From assembly GCA_964645205.1 (NCBI GenBank), contig CAZYBO010000003.1, forward strand, positions 329,893 through 393,892: a DNA stretch of 64,000 bases. Reading direction: 5' to 3'. This DNA is from CAZYBO01 sp964645205 (lineage in GTDB: Bacteria; Pseudomonadota; Alphaproteobacteria; Rickettsiales; SXRF01). This document shows, one piece after another, positions 23,931 to 32,243 of this stretch. Each line of letters begins with the position of its first letter. Within the stretch, counting starts at the first letter, position 1. The notes beneath the pieces are model-generated. The model was not told the DNA's origin and did no database searches. It saw nothing but the letters and a program-made list of their open reading frames with translations. The position numbers were made by a program, and so were the translations under genes.

Positions 23931-24593
23931 ATGATTAATAAAAATAAATATACAATCACCTGTAAATTGCTTTTTCTGGCAGTTGTGCTTGCAACGACCT
24001 CCGGCTACCGCTTCCGGTGCTGGTGGGGGTGCATAGACCAGACCGCCATACAGCACGATTATGTCGAGCAGCGCGATCGCTGCCGCGAATACGCTTCGCT
24101 CAAGCTGGATATGGCCATGCGCAACAACCGGGTTGCCGACAAGGAGCTCTCGCGCAAGGCGCAGATGATTACCCTGTTCAGCGATTGTATGGGCAATAAC
24201 GGCTGGTCGGTGCCGGATGCTCGCGCCGAGCAGGAAACGCAGGCAATCGGTTCTGTCGCGCCCGGAGCAGGGTTCATGCTGATGCAGGGAGGCAAGAGCT
24301 TGCCGCAGCAGCAACAGATGGCAAATAGCCCGTCATCCGGCACGCCGGTGCAGGATTATTCGGCACAGGCCGCCGCAGCAGCGGGTGAGCATCGCGCGGC
24401 GCTCTCGCGCTCGGCGGAATGTTCGTTTGCACGCAGCAGTGCGAGCGCATCAAGCATCGCCGCCGCCCGCGCAAAAGCCTGCGACCTTGAATGTGCGCAG
24501 CGATTGCGTGCTGCGCCCGAAGCCCCTCGTCCCGCCGCTTGCCCGCTCGATCCGCAACCGGATATAGCGGCAGGCGTAGAGCGTACCGATTAG
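23931..24593 (+). CDS. Putative exported cysteine-containing protein
   Basis: This 220-residue protein has an N-terminal hydrophobic segment (about 10-25) after a basic start, so it is probably exported or membrane-anchored. A segment E-Q-R-D-R-C-R-E-Y-A-S-L-K followed by L-F-S-D-C-M-G-N-N-G-W-S-V-P recurs in small exported proteins of alphaproteobacteria of unknown function, with paired cysteines. The second half is Ala/Ser/Pro-rich and low in complexity, with five further cysteines. No role can be assigned. Confidence 0.55.
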   Translation: MINKNKYTITCKLLFLAVVLATTSGYRFRCWWGCIDQTAIQHDYVEQRDRCREYASLKLDMAMRNNRVADKELSRKAQMITLFSDCMGNNGWSVPDARAEQETQAIGSVAPGAGFMLMQGGKSLPQQQQMANSPSSGTPVQDYSAQAAAAAGEHRAALSRSAECSFARSSASASSIAAARAKACDLECAQRLRAAPEAPRPAACPLDPQPDIAAGVERTD

Positions 24594-24595
24594 CC

Positions 24596-25768
24596 TTAAT
24601 TGTTCAGTTTGAGGGTTTCCATGCGCTGCGCCTCGGTGCGCTTGGGCTTCAGGCTTTCGATCCAACCGCGCCGTTTGAAATAGACCAGCATAAGGCTGGT
24701 CACGCCCAGCATCAGCCCCATCACGAACGGGTACCCGTAATACCAATCCAGCTCCGGCATATTATAGGGTGAGGTGCGCGGGTCGAAATTCATGCCGTAT
24801 ATACCCACGATAAACGTCAAAGGGATGAAGATCGCCGAGATCATCGTGAGGACTTTCACGATTTCGTTTGTTTTATGCCCCTCATAGGCGAGGAACGTGT
24901 TGAGCAGGCCGGATGCGGTATCGCGGTAAAACTGCGTGAGTTCGTTCGCCTGCACGCTGTGGTCGTAACAGTCGCGCATGAAATTGCGGGTGGCTTTGGT
25001 AATCAGCGCGGATTCCTCGCGCATGATCATGTTGATGATGTCACTGATCGGCCAGATCATCCGGTGCAGCAGCAGCAGATCGCTTTTCGCATGGTGGATA
25101 TGCTGAATCGTATCCTTGTCGCGCGTGGTGTTGCTGTTGGTCATGATCTCTTCTTCGATCATGGCAAGGCTGTGATTGAGTTTGTCGAGAATCGGGAAAT
25201 ATTTGTCGATCACCTCGTCGAGCAGGGCGTAATACAAATAATCCGTGCCGCTGAACCGAATCTTCCCCGTGCCGCGACGGATGCGCTCGCGCACCTGGCT
25301 GAAGCTGCTGCCGGGTTTTTCCTCGAACACGATCACCACATTTTTCTTAAGGAACATGCTGATCTGCTCGGATTCAAACTGCTCGCTCTGCATCCCGCTT
25401 TTGACGATGGTGAACACGTAATGTTCGTAATACTCCACCTTCGGGCGGTGGCTGGTGTCGAGCACGTCTTCCAGCAGCAACCGGTCGAGGCCGAAAATAG
25501 TGCCGACCTTCTCGATCACGTCGATACCGCCGAGTCCGATCACATTCACCCATACCACCGGCCACGCGCCGATAAACTGGTTGATTTCCTCAATATCCTG
25601 ACAAATGTGTTCTACATACCCCTCGGGGCCGTACGCGATAACGAAAACCTGACTGGGGTGGGAAAGCGGGCTGACCGTGAGCATGCCCGGCGCGGAGCCG
25701 GGGCGCGGCTTATGGAGGCTGGGAACCGCCCGCTTCCTCCTGAACGTATTGCGTAACGTACGTGCCAT
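24596..25768 (-). CDS. corA: CorA-family magnesium/cobalt transporter
   Basis: This 390-residue protein has a large cytoplasmic domain and two C-terminal membrane helices (about 325-345 and 360-380). The signature G-M-N follows the first helix in V-G-I-Y-G-M-N-F-D, and Y-F-K-R-R-G-W is at the end. It is a pentameric Mg2+ channel at the inner membrane. The first 35 residues are basic and look dispensable, so translation may start further in, though no better ribosome site is obvious. Confidence 0.92.
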   Translation of the reverse strand: MARTLRNTFRRKRAVPSLHKPRPGSAPGMLTVSPLSHPSQVFVIAYGPEGYVEHICQDIEEINQFIGAWPVVWVNVIGLGGIDVIEKVGTIFGLDRLLLEDVLDTSHRPKVEYYEHYVFTIVKSGMQSEQFESEQISMFLKKNVVIVFEEKPGSSFSQVRERIRRGTGKIRFSGTDYLYYALLDEVIDKYFPILDKLNHSLAMIEEEIMTNSNTTRDKDTIQHIHHAKSDLLLLHRMIWPISDIINMIMREESALITKATRNFMRDCYDHSVQANELTQFYRDTASGLLNTFLAYEGHKTNEIVKVLTMISAIFIPLTFIVGIYGMNFDPRTSPYNMPELDWYYGYPFVMGLMLGVTSLMLVYFKRRGWIESLKPKRTEAQRMETLKLNN

Positions 25769-25847
25769 GGCCGCCTCGCCTTAAAATCATTGTCGTGTTA
25801 CTCTCAATCTAGTAACAACTCAAGCAGTTTTGGCTAGGATACCCGCA

Positions 25848-26285
25848 ATGACCACAAGCCCTATCACCTGCACACGGCGCATCGAATTCGACGCCGCCCA
25901 CCGCGTTATGCTCCATGAGAGCAAGTGCAAGCATTTGCACGGCCACCGCTACACGCTGGAGGCGACATTCTCCGCGCCTGCGCTCGATGAGTTGGGGCGC
26001 GTGGTCGATTTCGGCGTCATCAAATCCCTGCTCGGCGGCTGGATCGACGAGCACTGGGATCACGCCACCATCCTCCACGAAAAAGACCGCGAACTGGGCG
26101 AAGCCATCGCCGCCAAAACAGGCCAGAAAATATTCTACCTAAAGGGGAATCCCACCGCCGAGAACATGGCCGATTATATCGTGCGCGAATTGTGCCCCGC
26201 CCTTTTCAAAGGCCAGAATGTGCATTGCACCCGCGTGCGCCTGTGGGAAACGCCGAATTGCTATGTGGATGCGTTTATAGAGTAG
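25848..26285 (+). CDS. queD: 6-carboxytetrahydropterin synthase QueD
   Basis: This 145-residue protein has the PTPS/QueD fold. Zinc ligands are His in F-D-A-A-H-R-V and two His in L-H-G-H-R-Y; the nearby Cys in E-S-K-C-K-H is the catalytic one. E-T-P-N-C-Y-V near the C-terminus holds the pterin-anchor Glu. It converts dihydroneopterin triphosphate to 6-carboxytetrahydropterin in queuosine synthesis. ATG 25848 with AGGA upstream is preferred over a TTG six codons earlier. No other queuosine gene is adjacent. Confidence 0.92.
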   Translation: MTTSPITCTRRIEFDAAHRVMLHESKCKHLHGHRYTLEATFSAPALDELGRVVDFGVIKSLLGGWIDEHWDHATILHEKDRELGEAIAAKTGQKIFYLKGNPTAENMADYIVRELCPALFKGQNVHCTRVRLWETPNCYVDAFIE

Positions 26286-26351
26286 ATCTGATTGCGCTTG
26301 ACAGCCATCCGCACACTCACTAACTTTTATTAATACTTTAGGAGTAGCCGC

Positions 26352-26783
26352 ATGACTGAATCCACATGGCAAACCCGCCTATCCGACGATGAGCTCCAGA
26401 AGCGCGCGATGCGCTTTAACAGCGAGCAGCACCAGCGCGCGAGCGAGACAGCGCTCGAATCCGCAGCCATGCATTACCGCATCCATCCGCGGGCGAAATA
26501 TAAAGTGCCTGAAAATTGGCTGGATATTGAATATGCCGTGCAGGAAGCCGGGCGGCTCAACACCATCGGCGAAGCCAGCGCCTATTTAAAGGGTATTCGT
26601 GATGCAAGTGCAAAAGCCGGAAAGCCGAGCAAAAAAACAGATATGGCCGCTTTGCTTGACGCGGTGAGTCCGGAAAGCACCGTAATGTACAGCGCGTTCC
26701 GTCAGTATCTTGAGAATCTCAGCAAGGAAATAGGCATCCCGCCCTTACAGGAAGAACCGGAACGCCAGTTCTTTTCCCGCTAA
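26352..26783 (+). CDS. Hypothetical helical protein
   Basis: This 143-residue charged protein is predicted to be mostly helical and cytoplasmic. I recognise no family. AGGAG lies 7 bases before the start codon, which supports translation. It overlaps the end of convergent pdxH by four bases. Confidence 0.55.
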   Translation: MTESTWQTRLSDDELQKRAMRFNSEQHQRASETALESAAMHYRIHPRAKYKVPENWLDIEYAVQEAGRLNTIGEASAYLKGIRDASAKAGKPSKKTDMAALLDAVSPESTVMYSAFRQYLENLSKEIGIPPLQEEPERQFFSR

Positions 26784-27364
26784 GGATACAGCGTCTCCAC
26801 CCGCCACTTCTTCCCGTCGCGGGTAAATAGCTCGCGGTCGTGCAAGCGGTGATCGCCCTGCTCCCAGAATTCAATTTTCTCCGGCACTACGCGCCAGCCC
26901 GACCAGAAGGACGGGCGCGGCACATGCTTGCCTGCGAATTTTTCGCTGTTGTCGGCAACCGCTTGCAGCAAATCCTCGCGGTGTTCCAGCCTGCGCGATT
27001 GTTTCGATGCCCATGCGCCGATCTGGCTTTCACGCGGGCGGCCTGCAAAATAGGCATCCGCTTCGTCGGCAGCCACCGGCTCGACGCGGCCTTCTACCCT
27101 CACCTGACGCTTCAACGGCATCCAATAAAAGCATAGCGCCGCCTTCGGATTTTCTTTGATGTCATCGCTCTTGGCGCTTTCTAGATTGGTGTAAAACACG
27201 AAACCGCGCTGGTCGACACCCTTGAGCAACACGATGCGTGCCGATGGATTTCCTTTCGCATCAGCCGTCGCCAGCGTCATGGCCGAGGGTTCGGCAAGGC
27301 CGCTATTCTGCTCGACATCCGACAGCCAGTCGATAAATTTTGCGATGGGGTCTTTTCCTGTCAT
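26780..27364 (-). CDS. pdxH: Pyridoxamine 5'-phosphate oxidase PdxH
   Basis: This 194-residue FMN enzyme has P-S-A-R-I-V-L-L-K-G near the N-terminus (FMN phosphate contact), G-F-V-F-Y-T-N-L-E-S-A-K, and the C-terminal substrate motif W-E-Q-G-D-H-R-L-H-D-R. It oxidises pyridoxine or pyridoxamine phosphate to pyridoxal phosphate, the cofactor of the nearby aminotransferase and decarboxylase. Its ATG directly abuts the gene for arginine N-succinyltransferase upstream, so the two are likely one transcript. Confidence 0.93.
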   Translation of the reverse strand: MTGKDPIAKFIDWLSDVEQNSGLAEPSAMTLATADAKGNPSARIVLLKGVDQRGFVFYTNLESAKSDDIKENPKAALCFYWMPLKRQVRVEGRVEPVAADEADAYFAGRPRESQIGAWASKQSRRLEHREDLLQAVADNSEKFAGKHVPRPSFWSGWRVVPEKIEFWEQGDHRLHDRELFTRDGKKWRVETLYP

Positions 27365-28381
27365 TTACGCCTCGATATACCTTACTTGAGTACCCTTGTT
27401 TATGCCAAGCGCACGGACTGTCTGCGCATCGATTGCTACCTGCCCGGCCGATAATTCCTCCACAGCGCAGAATGCAACGCGGAAATCCGGCAATGTTAGC
27501 GTGGATACCATATGGCTTGTTTTCGCGGGCAGTTCCTTGATTTGCGTCACTTCCGCGACCCTGCTTTTGCGCACGGTACGGATTAATGCACGCTCCGCCT
27601 GCATGGTGGGGCCGGCGTCGAACACGTCGAGATACCCTTGATAACGAAACCCTTCCAGCTCCAGCAACTGCATCGCAGGCAGCGAAGCATGCAGCGGTTT
27701 CCCGATCACTTCACGTGCCGCCGGGTGCAGCAGGTTCACATAGATCGGGTATTTGGGCATGAGGTCGCTGATGAATTGCCCGCCCTGCGTGGCGTTGACG
27801 AAATCGGCGCGCTGGAAATCCATCTGGAAAAAATGCTGCGCGAGATTTTTGTAAAACGGCGACTGACCGTTCACGTCCTGCACGCCGCGTATTTCGGAAA
27901 TCACGATGTCGGAGAATATATCGGGAAACTGCGCGAGCATCAGGTAGCGGCAGCGAGAGAGAAATTTTCCGATACCGTCGCGGCGGTAGCTTTGCATGAG
28001 GAACAGGGAGCCGATCTCCGTCGCCCCCGTATAATCGTTGACCATGTGCAACACGCGCTGTCGTGAATACACTCCCACGTCCGCCGACGCCTGCACGATG
28101 GTGGAGAGCTTGTAGGAATAGAACGGGCGCGACATGCCCACATGTGCCACGATACCGGTTGTCCCCACCAGTTTTTTCGCATCGGTATCTTCCAGTACAA
28201 ACAGGAACGATTCTTCGCCCTGAACGTCCTTCGCACCGGAAAAACTAGCCACAGAGCGCGCGATTTTTTCTTCCAACACCGCAGCGTCCGGCGGCAGCGA
28301 CGTCATACCGATACCCGCCTCCTTAGCAAGCGCAAGGATTTCAGCATGGTCGGAGGTTTTGGCGGGACGTGCGCAGATCAT
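27365..28381 (-). CDS. astA: Arginine N-succinyltransferase AstA
   Basis: This 338-residue protein matches AstA along its length. Features include the N-terminal R-P-A-K-T-S-D, the central T-E-I-G-S-L-F-L-M-Q-S-Y-R-R-D-G-I-G-K-F-L-S-R-C-R-Y acyl-CoA site, and E-I-R-G-V-Q-D-V-N-G-Q-S-P-F-Y-K-N. It adds succinyl-CoA to arginine, the first step of the ammonia-releasing AST pathway. astB, astD and astE are not in the window, but an ArgD/AstC aminotransferase lies 900 bases away. Confidence 0.93.
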   Translation of the reverse strand: MICARPAKTSDHAEILALAKEAGIGMTSLPPDAAVLEEKIARSVASFSGAKDVQGEESFLFVLEDTDAKKLVGTTGIVAHVGMSRPFYSYKLSTIVQASADVGVYSRQRVLHMVNDYTGATEIGSLFLMQSYRRDGIGKFLSRCRYLMLAQFPDIFSDIVISEIRGVQDVNGQSPFYKNLAQHFFQMDFQRADFVNATQGGQFISDLMPKYPIYVNLLHPAAREVIGKPLHASLPAMQLLELEGFRYQGYLDVFDAGPTMQAERALIRTVRKSRVAEVTQIKELPAKTSHMVSTLTLPDFRVAFCAVEELSAGQVAIDAQTVRALGINKGTQVRYIEA

Positions 28382-28497
28382 CGCGGCAATCTAGCGAAAC
28401 CGCCGGGCATTTGCAACGGCTGGAAAATTCCCTTTGACAATGCGGGAAGCATCATTAATGTTCATTAATAATTATATCTAATAATCAGGAGTACCTT

Positions 28498-29127
28498 ATG
28501 TCCGATGCGTCCACCGTCGATTTCACCAAAGACGAAAAATTCCTCTCCGTGCTTGCGAAATATCTGGAAGGCGACGGAAAAGAAAGCGCGATGCATGCGC
28601 TCGCAGAAAAGCTGGCCTCCCAAAAAGCCCGCGAAAGCGGCAAGCCTGCCACTACCGAAGAGCTCGTGGCAGAACTCGCGCGCTTCTTCAACGACCGCCA
28701 GGGCAAAAGCGACTTAAACGAGGGCGACCGCGCGGCGATTATGGAAATCGCCCGCTCCGGCCTGCAAAGCCGCCGCCGTTTCTTGACCGCGGCAACCGTG
28801 GGCACCGTCGCCGCTGGCACGATAGCTGCCGGATCATTCGTCAAAGGCCTTAACGATCATATGCAATTTAGAATGCCAGATGACACTGCACAAAGTGCTG
28901 AAGCCAAGGTAAAGCAGAATGAGCATGCAAGAAAATCTGCGGAGTACCTGTTTATAACCACAATTTCTACCTTGGCTACTTTGGTATTGGCCTCAATTGT
29001 CAGCAACGCAAAAAAAGATGTGGAGAATTTTGAGAATAAGATGCTTGCCGCTTTAAGCAATGGCGACACGGAACTGGCGAAAGCCCTCACGCAACCGGCA
29101 ACGGAAAAGCGATCTTCCGCACGCTAA
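28498..29127 (+). CDS. Paralog A of an RR-motif two-helix membrane protein family
   Basis: This 209-residue protein of unknown function has an acidic helical N-terminal domain (about 9-90) starting D-E-K-F-L-S-V-L-A-K-Y-L, then S-R-R-R-F-L-T-A-A-T (91-100) at the head of a hydrophobic segment (97-114), a polar loop, a second membrane helix (about 150-169) and a helical C-terminus. Two further genes nearby (30683 and 31440) share this plan and parts of the sequence. The twin-arginine motif resembles a Tat signal but sits 90 residues in. TAATCAGGAG precedes the start. Confidence 0.6.
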   Translation: MSDASTVDFTKDEKFLSVLAKYLEGDGKESAMHALAEKLASQKARESGKPATTEELVAELARFFNDRQGKSDLNEGDRAAIMEIARSGLQSRRRFLTAATVGTVAAGTIAAGSFVKGLNDHMQFRMPDDTAQSAEAKVKQNEHARKSAEYLFITTISTLATLVLASIVSNAKKDVENFENKMLAALSNGDTELAKALTQPATEKRSSAR

Positions 29128-29189
29128 CCAATTATTGCGCTCACACTTTCCCTTGTCATCCTGAACGTATGTGAAGGATCTCCCTTCTC

Positions 29190-29270
29190 GTCATTCCGGC
29201 GCAGGCCGGAATCTTATGCCGCAACGATGATTACTTTGAGAGATAATATCCCGGCCTGCGCCGGGATGAC
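29190..29270. repeat. REP-like inverted repeat between convergent genes
   Basis: GTCATTCCGGCGCAGGCCGGA (29190 onward) is itself palindromic. A nearly complementary copy, CCCGGCCTGCGCCGGGATGAC, ends at 29270. The pair can form a long hairpin between paralog A and the convergent aminotransferase gene and may end both transcripts. A shorter relative, CATTCCCACGACGGCGGGAATG, lies at about 51850-51871. Confidence 0.6.
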
Positions 29271-29274
29271 AAAC

Positions 29275-30513
29275 CTATTTCAAATACGCATCCAGCGCCT
29301 TCTCCAGCCGCTTCACGCCTTCCTTCATTTCCTTTTCCGTAATCACCAGCGCGGGCAGGAAGCGCAGCACGTTGGGACCGGCCTGCAATATCAGTACACC
29401 GTGCGCACGGGCGATTTCGGTGAATTCACCGGCCTTGCCGTGCCACTGGGGTTTTAATTCCGCGCCGATCATCAGGCCGCGTCCGCGCACTTCCGTGAAG
29501 ATCGCGTGTTTTTTGTTGATCACTTTGAGCGCCTCGGTGAGTTGCTTGCCGCGCTCGCGGATATTTTTCTGCAACGGCGCGCCCTGCAATTTTTTCAGCA
29601 CGACGCGCGCAACCGCACAGGCTAACGGGTTGCCACCGAAGGTAGAGCCATGGCTGCCGAACTGGAAGGTATTTTCCGCACGCTCGCCGATCAAAATCGC
29701 ACCAATCGGCATGCCGCCGCCGAGCGCTTTGGCCATCGTCACCACGTCGGGCTTCACGCCGGGCTCCGCGAAATGCGAGAATAATTTTCCCGTGCGCCCC
29801 ATGCCGCACTGCACCTGATCGAGCATCAGCAGCGCATCGTATTTATGACAGAGTTCCTGCACATGTTTCAAAAATCCGGGCTTCACGGGCGTGATGCCGC
29901 CCTCGCCCTGCACCACTTCGCACATTACGGCGCAGGTGCGCTCGCTCATCATTCTTTCGATCGCCTCAAAATCGTTGAACGGGCAATAAACGAATCCCGC
30001 AGGCAACGGCTCGAACCCGGCCTGATATTTCGGCTGCGCGGTGGCGGTGACCGCCGCCAGCGTGCGTCCGTGGAACGAGCCGGTAAACGTGATGATCTCA
30101 CGTTTTTCCGGCGGGCGGCCTTTATCGGCGGCGTATTTGCGCGCCAGCTTGATCGCGCCTTCGTTGGCTTCCGTGCCGGAGTTGGTAAAAAACACGCGCT
30201 TTGCGAATTTCGACGCTTTTGCCAGCTCTTCCGCCAGCAGCACCGGCGGTTCGGTATAAAACACGTTGCTCGTGTGCCAGAGTTTTTTCGCCTGCGTCAT
30301 CAACGCTTTCAGCAAGTCGTTATTATGGTGGCCAAGCCCCGTCACCGAAATACCCGCACCGAGATCGACATAGTCGTTCCCGTCCTTGTCCCACACCATC
30401 GCGCCTTTGCCGCGGTCTAAGATCATCTCGCGCGGCTTATAGGCCAGCGTGTAGTATTTCTTGCCTTTGGCGATGAGGGCTTTGGTCTGGGCGGTAGTTT
30501 TTTTAGGGGGCAT
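29275..30513 (-). CDS. argD: Acetylornithine/succinylornithine aminotransferase
   Basis: This protein of 412 residues is a class III PLP aminotransferase. T-N-S-G-T-E-A-N-E-G-A-I-K-L-A-R-K and the segment V-V-T-M-A-K-A-L-G-G-G-M-P-I-G with the PLP-binding lysine are present. Sequence fits ArgD (acetylornithine) and AstC (succinylornithine), which overlap in activity; astA nearby makes the catabolic role possible. Start taken at ATG 30513 (M-P-P-K-K-T); a longer frame from 30558 adds a segment unlike the family. It interrupts paralog genes A and B. Confidence 0.9.
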   Translation of the reverse strand: MPPKKTTAQTKALIAKGKKYYTLAYKPREMILDRGKGAMVWDKDGNDYVDLGAGISVTGLGHHNNDLLKALMTQAKKLWHTSNVFYTEPPVLLAEELAKASKFAKRVFFTNSGTEANEGAIKLARKYAADKGRPPEKREIITFTGSFHGRTLAAVTATAQPKYQAGFEPLPAGFVYCPFNDFEAIERMMSERTCAVMCEVVQGEGGITPVKPGFLKHVQELCHKYDALLMLDQVQCGMGRTGKLFSHFAEPGVKPDVVTMAKALGGGMPIGAILIGERAENTFQFGSHGSTFGGNPLACAVARVVLKKLQGAPLQKNIRERGKQLTEALKVINKKHAIFTEVRGRGLMIGAELKPQWHGKAGEFTEIARAHGVLILQAGPNVLRFLPALVITEKEMKEGVKRLEKALDAYLK

Positions 30514-30682
30514 AGCACACTTTAAAAACAAGGGGTTATATTCATATTCGACATGCAAACGCTACATCAAAAGCATGAAAACACAAGATAATTTATACAT
30601 TTTGCAATCGTAATCAAAACTTAACATTACCTCGCGCTCGAATCTACTATACTCACCCGGATTATTTAGCAGGAGCAAGCTC

Positions 30683-31453
30683 ATGAGCTCATACGACATA
30701 CTGAACGACAGCGCGCATGACAACACCGCAGTCACAGCGCTGGCCGACGTTTTGAAGAAGCTGCACCCTGACAGCCCGTATAAAAAATTCCTTCAGGAAC
30801 TGGCGCGCAACGACGACAGGAATCCGAACGATCCCATCGCGCTGGCGCAAAGCGCGCTCGACTTTGCTGACCGCCTGGAGAAAAACGCCAAGGCCGCCAA
30901 TGCACCTCAATCATTCTCCGGCGAGAATGCCCGCGAAGCTATGTGGAACAACGCGTCCAACGCCGACCGGCGCGCGTTCCGCCAGGCCATGGGCGCACCC
31001 ACGCCGGGCATGAAGCGCAGACAGTTTATCGTCACCGCACTTACCGCCATCACCGGCACAAAAGCCCTCGGGCATGCAAGGGGAATGTTTGATGCCCTGA
31101 ACGAAAACCGCACCCTGGAACATCAAGCGGATGAAAGGCGGAAAGCTCCCAATTACCAAGGGCACAAAGAAGATGCCGTTGAAAACAACCTGCGTGAAGG
31201 CGCTCAATCGGCCTATGAGAAAGGCAATTCCGAGCTCAGGTGGACGCTAGGTTATGGCCTTGCGACATTCGCGCAAATGGGGTTTCTGGCAGCGGCCGTA
31301 CATACGGTAAAGGTAGCGGACAAAAACGCTGACCAGGAGATGACGAAAACGCTCGACGCCATCGTCAATAACATCGACGCAACGATGCGCGAGGCGCGAC
31401 GGAAACTTGCCGAATCAGCAAAAGAAGCAGGTAAGACGCTTGTCCACCGATAA
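30683..31453 (+). CDS. Paralog B of the RR-motif two-helix membrane protein family
   Basis: This 256-residue protein has the same plan as the gene at 28498. A helical N-terminal domain (about 15-105, with T-A-L-A-D-V-L-K-K-L and F-A-D-R-L-E) leads to G-M-K-R-R-Q-F-I-V-T-A-L (109-120) and a hydrophobic segment (116-128). A charged loop (about 140-185), a second membrane helix (about 188-208) and a long helical C-terminus follow. AGGAG lies 7 bases before the start. Its 3' end overlaps the next paralog by 14 bases. Function unknown. Confidence 0.6.
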   Translation: MSSYDILNDSAHDNTAVTALADVLKKLHPDSPYKKFLQELARNDDRNPNDPIALAQSALDFADRLEKNAKAANAPQSFSGENAREAMWNNASNADRRAFRQAMGAPTPGMKRRQFIVTALTAITGTKALGHARGMFDALNENRTLEHQADERRKAPNYQGHKEDAVENNLREGAQSAYEKGNSELRWTLGYGLATFAQMGFLAAAVHTVKVADKNADQEMTKTLDAIVNNIDATMREARRKLAESAKEAGKTLVHR

Positions 31454-32243
31454 TCCAACACTTGCCAGCGATGAAGCATTCGTCGCCGTGCTAACGAGGC
31501 ATTTGGCACCGCTGCCGGAAGGCAATCACCTGCGCCGTTTTTTTGATACTATCATCAGGCTTGAAGGACGCGATCGCAAGGATGCCCAGATACTGGGCAA
31601 AGTCGCCGCGGAATTTTTCGACCGCCACAGCAAGCCACTTCCCGAAGTAATGCCCAGCCGCAGCAGCAGCGCGTTTTTCAAAAACTGGTCGCTGTCGGAA
31701 AGGGAGGCGCTGCGGGAAGTGTCCCACGAGCTGGATCCGCAATTAATGGGTCGCCGCGCATTTCTCAAAAGAAGCACCAAAGGGTTCACGGTAGCCGCAG
31801 CCTTTTTAGGTCTCGGCATGGTCGAGCATTCTATCGCAAATAATGAACGCAAACGCGCAAACGCTGTTGTAGCTGGGATGCCGCAACCGCAACAACAAGA
31901 AGAACATCTTGTTTTTAACGATGACGGGCAAGCGGTGAACTTGATGCCTTCTGCGCCATTGTCTGCAAAAGAACAGGCCGACATCGAACAATTCCTCAAA
32001 CACATGGATCAAGCCAAGAAGTTTGAGAATCTTGGCAACCAAGGCTTAGCCATCGGCGGCCTTATCACCGCTATCCTCGGGCTTCAATACGCCGTCCGCG
32101 ATTACCGCCTACACAATGATGAAAAAGAGCACGACGCCAGCGGCAAGGTCGAGCAGCTGGCAAGCACCATGCTGCAACGAACACAGCAGCTTCTCACCAG
32201 TGCGAAAGCCGTTCGCGAAAAAGAAACTGCTCCTGCTAAGTAA
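31440..32243 (+). CDS. Paralog C of the RR-motif two-helix membrane protein family
   Basis: This 267-residue protein starts, in my reading, at TTG 31440 after AGGTAAG. That gives an N-terminus M-S-T-D-N-P-T-L-A-S-D-E-A-F-V-A-V-L-T-R-H-L that lines up with paralog A. A TTG at 31407 is the alternative. The plan is again helical domain (10-100, with F-F-D-R-H), G-R-R-A-F-L-K (104-110), hydrophobic segment (115-127), polar loop rich in Gln/Pro, second membrane helix (about 198-218) and helical tail. It ends eight bases into the convergent gene. Confidence 0.6.
   Translation: MSTDNPTLASDEAFVAVLTRHLAPLPEGNHLRRFFDTIIRLEGRDRKDAQILGKVAAEFFDRHSKPLPEVMPSRSSSAFFKNWSLSEREALREVSHELDPQLMGRRAFLKRSTKGFTVAAAFLGLGMVEHSIANNERKRANAVVAGMPQPQQQEEHLVFNDDGQAVNLMPSAPLSAKEQADIEQFLKHMDQAKKFENLGNQGLAIGGLITAILGLQYAVRDYRLHNDEKEHDASGKVEQLASTMLQRTQQLLTSAKAVREKETAPAK

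Noticed and set aside
28498..32243. Paralogs A-C as classical Tat-exported proteins.
   Set aside because: The RR motifs lie 90-110 residues inside, after a folded-looking domain, and no signal peptidase site is clear; they are better described as membrane proteins with Tat-like segments.
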